A stretch of DNA of 15,106 nt, taken from Phoronis ovalis. Taxonomy: Eukaryota; Phoronida; Phoronidae. The notes under the pieces were generated by a model. That model was not told the DNA's origin and ran no database searches. It saw nothing but the letters and a program-made list of their open reading frames with translations. Of the stretch, positions 12,801 to 15,106 are shown piece by piece (within the stretch, counting starts at the first letter, position 1; each line of letters opens with the position of its first letter). The stretch spans positions 1-15,106 of the forward strand of contig JAOXYB010029122.1 in NCBI GenBank assembly GCA_028565635.1, read 5' to 3'. A program made the position numbers and the translations under genes.

Positions 12801-13900
12801 GCAGGTTGCTTAAATATGCACTGAATTTAGAATCACATTTAATACAGAACTGTGAATATCATATTGTATGAAACGGTATTGTCCAAGTAAGAACAGGTAA
12901 ACGTGGATAAATCTTGGTAGGGGTGTGCGGCCCAGGGTAAAAAAACCTGATCCTAGCTGTGGTAAATAAAGGTCACCAAAAATATATGCTGTCGTAAATT
13001 AAAAAATATGAAAACTATACTGTTACGTTGTAAATACCTCTCCCGAAACAGACACCCTGTGTAAACTTCATTTGAAAGTTATATACCCTGTGGTAAATAA
13101 ATATGTGAACGGACCTCAAGAAATACACCTTATGGTAAACGAATATTTTTTGAAAATATATCCTTTTGTAAATATTCAACCAGAAAGTAAACCCTGTGGT
13201 AAATAAGGCTTTGAGAAGTGTAAAAAGCAAAACCTGTGTGCGGGAGCAAAAAAGCTAGAAGGGACATATTGGGCGGCACATATATGTATTTTGAATGACA
13301 ATGCCCCTCCTGGGTATATAAGCATTTTGATAATTTCATATAATCTGGGTAGCCTAATCTTGGATACCATATTTTTCTATAACATGTTGTTGAATATATA
13401 TTTTGCCTACCTTTGTACAAAGCAGCGTAAGTGACATTCTGACTCCTACAGTTTTGTATACAATCCTCAACAGTAGTAATACTGCCTGGTAGCAGGTCAA
13501 AGTTCTTCCTTCCAGGAGTGGACGATTCCATAAAACAACCAATATAGCCTGTGTCATCTATTAAAAACATATAACAACAGATGACAGAAATTGATTATAT
13601 ATCTTGGACGTGGCGTATTTTGTTCTTTTTTTCAACATTTTTTTTTATTTCGACGTATCTGGGAATTTATGTTATACTTTGTATTATTTAGCACAGTAAA
13701 CATATTTGCAGCATAAATGATGTAAGGAATAGTAAGTGTCAATACTCACGTGAAAATCCATTTATTGGACATCCTCGCAGTTCTAGTCGTAATCCAGAGT
13801 TTATATGCCAATTGTTAGCTGTTATTTTTATTGTTTCAGTCCGTAAAGGTGTACCGAAATAATTGTACGCAATACCATCAGGATCATCGTTGGCCATAAA
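9624..13900 (-). CDS. Modular extracellular protein: F5/8C (partial)-WSC-sushi x3-WSC (5' partial split gene)
   Basis: Complement(join(9624..9811,10214..10366,10850..11044,11376..11564,12005..12187,12634..12768,13411..13557,13750..13900)), 446 residues plus stop. Residues 1-50 are the end of a discoidin domain (F-x-x-N-D-x-D-G-I-A-Y-N, then L-R-L-E-L-R-G-C). WSC1 is about 52-144 and WSC2 about 336-434. Three sushi/CCP domains lie at about 145-205, 206-268 and 269-333, each with four cysteines and a Trp before the last. All joins are phase 1, so each exon is a shuffling module. Sushi, WSC and discoidin domains bind carbohydrate or protein ligands outside the cell, suggesting a secreted or surface adhesion or recognition protein. 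Signal peptide and N-terminus are not seen. The 3' end is a choice between read-through and another splice. Confidence 0.85.
9812..10213 (-). other. WSC/sushi gene intron within WSC2
   Basis: 402 bp between GTACAC and CTCTCAG. It splits the WSC domain at the same relative point as the intron in WSC1. No other content recognised. Confidence 0.7.
10214..10366 (-). CDS. WSC/sushi gene exon, first half of WSC2
   Basis: Acceptor ATCTTTATAG. Encodes D-D-H-L-F-L-G-C-Y-Q-D-N-P at its start and W-C-I-K-I-C-R-D-N-N-F-T-Y at its end, the L-G-C-Y-x-D and C-x-x-x-C-x-x-x-x-F/Y-x-Y pattern of WSC domains. Donor GTACAC is weak but the phase (1) is right. Confidence 0.82.
10367..10849 (-). other. WSC/sushi gene intron between sushi 3 and WSC2
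   Basis: 483 bp, GTAAGT to TTTATAG. AT-rich. The plus-strand frames here (10451-10681 and the start of 10702-11295) have no recognisable pattern. Confidence 0.7.
10850..11044 (-). CDS. WSC/sushi gene exon, sushi (CCP) domain 3
   Basis: Acceptor ATTTTTTAG, donor GTAAGT, 195 bp, phase 1-1. Encodes a single domain: T-C-E-E-P-P-V-L-W-N-A, then W-R-Q-Y-I-C-K-P-G, I-T-C-D-V-T-G-M-W-D, and P-D-R-C. Four cysteines in sushi order with Trp before the fourth. Confidence 0.9.
11045..11375 (-). other. WSC/sushi gene intron between sushi 2 and sushi 3
   Basis: 331 bp, GTTAGT to TTTTTTAG. AT-rich; no other content recognised. Confidence 0.7.
11376..11564 (-). CDS. WSC/sushi gene exon, sushi (CCP) domain 2
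   Basis: Acceptor ATTCGTTGTAG, donor GTTAGT, 189 bp, phase 1-1. Encodes K-S-C-Q-D-P-V-P-E-I-T-N-A, F-V-Y-Y-T-C-N-S-G-F, S-V-R-C-E-V-D-E-N-W and D-Q-C-I. Four cysteines, the C-x-x-P start and the Y-x-C-x-x-G-F core are all present. N-Y-T near the start is a possible N-glycosylation site. Confidence 0.9.
11596..11760 (-). repeat. Structured repeat in the sushi 1/sushi 2 intron, with open frame and nested inverted repeats
   Basis: The minus strand contains an outer inverted repeat (TCTGTTCTCCCTT pairing with AAGGGGAACAGA). Between its arms are CCTG-TTT-CAGG and GTTTCCCAA paired with TTGGGAAAC about 13 bases later. Together these could fold as a three-way junction. The same strand is open from ATGATG (near 11729) to TAG at about 11604, passing T-N-E-I-I-W-E-T-R-G-T-D-L. 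It is also flanked by a plausible acceptor (CTGTTTCAG) and donor (GTAGGT), but those are phase 0 and do not fit the phase 1 gene. I do not recognise the family. Confidence 0.5.
11838..11879 (-). repeat. Diverged partial copy of the structured repeat
   Basis: This 42-bp segment matches 11697-11738 with scattered differences and small indels (shared words CTGGTA, AACAGATA, CTTTCC, AACA). Offset 141 bp, same orientation. Confidence 0.6.
12005..12187 (-). CDS. WSC/sushi gene exon, sushi (CCP) domain 1
   Basis: Acceptor TTTAAATTTCAG, donor GTATTG, 183 bp, phase 1-1. Encodes G-C-P-D-V-P-D-V-G-N-A, T-A-R-Y-A-C-D-Y-G-F, A-V-C-Q-D-T-G-E-W-H and P-P-A-C-Q. A textbook sushi module with four cysteines, the Y-x-C-x-x-G-F core and G-x-W before the last cysteine. 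Confidence 0.93.
12188..12633 (-). other. WSC/sushi gene intron between WSC1 and sushi 1
   Basis: 446 bp, GTAGGT to AAATTTCAG. Contains the short palindrome TACCGGCCCGGTA near 12425 and repeated ACTCAGTTA words. No coding content seen. Confidence 0.7.
12634..12768 (-). CDS. WSC/sushi gene exon, second half of WSC1
   Basis: Acceptor ATTTCTACCAG, donor GTAGGT, 135 bp, phase 1-1. Encodes G-S-Q-C-G-C-G-D-S-L-G, C-D-I-P-C-S-G-D and Q-Y-C-G-G-V-N-S-V-S-V-W. The C-x-C-G, C-x-x-P-C-x-G-D and C-G-G motifs are diagnostic of WSC domains. Confidence 0.93.
12769..13410 (-). other. WSC/sushi gene intron splitting WSC1, carries a minisatellite
   Basis: 642 bp, GTAGGC to TCTACCAG. Most of its middle is the degenerate minisatellite at 12957-13240. 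Near 12915 a GGTAGGGGTGTGCGGC word may be a decayed piece of a GC-rich repeat. Confidence 0.75.
12957..13240. repeat. Degenerate minisatellite, unit ~31-41 bp with core CCTGTGGTAAATAAAT
   Basis: Cores related to CTGTGGTAAATAA start near 12957, 12989, 13020, 13057, 13088, 13129, 13163, 13194 and 13234. Spacing is 31-41 bp and spacers are variable and AT-rich. The near-exact cores at 12957, 13088 and 13194 anchor the pattern. The long minus-strand open frame here is a by-product: its I-Y-H-R-V-Y phrases recur because the DNA repeats. Confidence 0.7.
13411..13557 (-). CDS. WSC/sushi gene exon, first half of WSC1
   Basis: Acceptor GTTTTTAATAG, donor GTAGGC, 147 bp, phase 1-1. Encodes H-D-T-G-Y-I-G-C-F-M-E-S-S, then T-V-E-D-C-I-Q-N-C-R-S-Q-N-V-T-Y-A-A-L-Y-K. 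This is the Y-x-G-C-F/Y start and C-x-x-x-C-x-x-x-x-x-x-Y-A core of a WSC domain. N-V-T is a possible N-glycosylation site. Confidence 0.9.
13750..13900 (-). CDS. WSC/sushi gene exon, C-terminal end of an F5/8 type C (discoidin) domain
   Basis: Acceptor TTTGCTTTAG, donor GTGAGT, 151 bp, entering at phase 0 and leaving at phase 1. Encodes F-M-A-N-D-D-P-D-G-I-A-Y-N-Y-F, then T-E-T-I-K-I-T-A-N-N-W, then I-N-S-G-L-R-L-E-L-R-G-C. This matches the end of discoidin domains (F-x-G-N-x-D, R-I-x-P-x-x-W, I-x-L-R-x-E-L-x-G-C). The first two-thirds of the domain must lie upstream, at higher coordinates; I could not find it. Confidence 0.82.
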
Positions 13901-15026
13901 CTAAAGCAAAATAACGCCGATAACCTTACGCAAACAATAACAAGCTAAGTGTTCACACTAAGGATACTTTTCACGGGAATCAATGACCACAGATTATTCT
14001 GAGAATAATTCTATTTTAAATATTTAGCGATAAGAAAATGATATCTGGACATTTAAATAAATTGATCAAATGTATGTTGATATTGTAATGTTTAATTTAT
14101 ATACACGATGTAGTACCCTATATGTTCTTCAATGTATTCCTATCATACTCTTAGAGTTTTATATATCCTAGTCTAAATTAACAGGTGCCACTTTTCAGAC
14201 GACTCTTATGTCCTGGAATCTCGCACATTGATTTCTTGACCAAATCATCAATAATACTGTATATAAGATTGTGTACATTGTACATTACCACAAGGAATTA
14301 AAGTACACACATTACATTGATTCCGACTGGTGCTTAATTGCTTTACATATAGCAATTACATGTATATAACATAGCAATGTGGCAAACACACCAAACACAC
14401 CAAACACGGAATCATGTCCCCTTTTAGACAAATAATGCGACACTATAATAATGTGCTACGTTTATTTTAACATTTCGATATTTATAAATATTTTAGTATT
14501 ATTTGAAAAACGTATATTTGCTAAAAAAAGAGAGCGCGTCTAATTGCAATGTATACAATTGACTGTTATTTTAACCTTGCCTGTTGACGTGTAAGTTATC
14601 ACACCCAGTAACGATAACATACTGGAATTATTAGATTGATGAAATAGGTGAAATGAAAGAAACACAAAAGGGTGCTATCAATTTTTCAATTAACTTTTAC
14701 ATTGGGACAAAGGGCCATTCTGTACATTCATAAATACACTGGATGACGGTTTTCTTCCATCGTGCACTATGACAAGGGATAAGAATATAATACAAATAAT
14801 ATCCTTTTACAAATTACTCGATATGATAAAGGCTGGATAGAATATTCATTGTTAAGAAAAGCCAATAGCAGTATTATATTGAAAATTTCTTTTACTATTT
14901 TTCAATGTTAGCATTTTAAATTTTTTTCAAATAAAGGCAAAAAGAGGGAAAATCTCTAAATTCAAATACCTACTGGGCTTCTACCTAAATGTATACCTTA
15001 GTATTTTGCTAATCCGCATGCACATG
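13901..15026. other. Upstream intron or flank of the WSC/sushi gene, no confirmed exon
   Basis: AT-rich. Contains the half-palindrome at 14147-14171 and a 9-bp tandem repeat (ACACCAAAC) near 14383-14407. A short minus-strand segment near 14700-14770 has a good acceptor, but its translation does not resemble the missing discoidin sequence. The rest of the F5/8C domain is probably beyond the window. Confidence 0.5.
14147..14171. mobile_element. Truncated copy 3 of the palindromic element
   Basis: Bases 15-39 of the 39-bp element are intact (ACTCTTAGAG then TTTTATATATCCTAG). The left 14 bp are replaced by unrelated sequence, and there is no flanking direct repeat. Confidence 0.7.
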
Positions 15027-15106
15027 CTCCCCGGGGGGTACTCAAGGTTTTTTGACTACGAGGATGTGCCGCGGAACCCAATCCAAAATTTTAGCTTGTG
15101 GTAGCA
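15027..15106. repeat. Edge of a GC-rich interspersed repeat
   Basis: From about CTCCCCGGGGGGTACTC the base composition shifts sharply to GC-rich, with words TACTCAAGGTTTTTTG and GGATGTGCCGCGGAACCC. I recall similar phrases (GGGGGTACT, a T-run, GGGATGTGCCGC, then GAACCC) in a dispersed repeat common to several marine invertebrate genomes. It runs off the window. Identity is from memory and unverified. Confidence 0.45.

Noticed and set aside
13130-13570. 146-codon minus-strand frame starting M-F-L-I-D-D
   Set aside because: Only 13411-13557 is exon (WSC1, first half). The Met lies in the intron before the acceptor, and the C-terminal part reads through a strong donor into the minisatellite.
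14695-14772. Possible minus-strand exon upstream of the F5/8C exon (acceptor CCCTTGTCATAG)
   Set aside because: The translation (D-G-R-K-P-S-S-S-V-F-M-N-V) does not match the expected discoidin strands, and the only donor is poor.

Overview
The window is AT-rich animal nuclear DNA. All genes are intron-split with GT..AG junctions and consistent phases. There is no bacterial-type operon, tRNA, rRNA or CRISPR array. The gene families (arrestin-domain, calmodulin-like, and a WSC/sushi/discoidin extracellular protein) and the repeats suggest a marine invertebrate. A mollusc is possible, but the sequence does not prove the taxon.

Layout. Bases 1-560 hold the degraded 3' end of a non-LTR retrotransposon: a reverse-transcriptase C-terminal remnant, a diverged tandem repeat and a purine microsatellite tail. 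Bases 698-8420 (minus strand) hold a calmodulin-like gene. I could reconstruct five exons in one continuous frame, giving four canonical EF-hands, a charged N-terminal extension and a short C-terminal tail. Its 4.2-kb intron (1726-5955) contains a complete five-exon arrestin-domain gene on the opposite strand (2789-5719; 505 codons plus stop). The arrestin polyadenylation signal lies about 30 bp from the next calmodulin-like exon. Bases 9624-13900 (minus strand) hold the 3' part of a modular extracellular protein: end of an F5/8C (discoidin) domain, WSC, three sushi/CCP domains, then a second WSC. Every junction after the first exon is phase 1, the classic exon-shuffling pattern. Its 5' end is outside the window or unrecognised.

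Non-genic structure. A 39-bp perfect palindrome (1280-1318) has a near-identical copy at 8492-8530. Each is bracketed by its own 7-bp direct repeat, and a truncated third copy lies at 14147-14171. This looks like a very small foldback insertion element. The WSC-gene introns hold a degenerate minisatellite (12957-13240) and a repeat (11596-11760, diverged second copy near 11838) with nested inverted repeats and an open frame. The last ~80 bp are the edge of a GC-rich interspersed repeat.

The three genes do not form an obvious pathway. Calcium sensing (EF-hand) and receptor or cargo adaptor function (arrestin) share a locus through nesting, while the WSC/sushi protein looks like an independent upstream gene on the same strand as the calmodulin-like gene.
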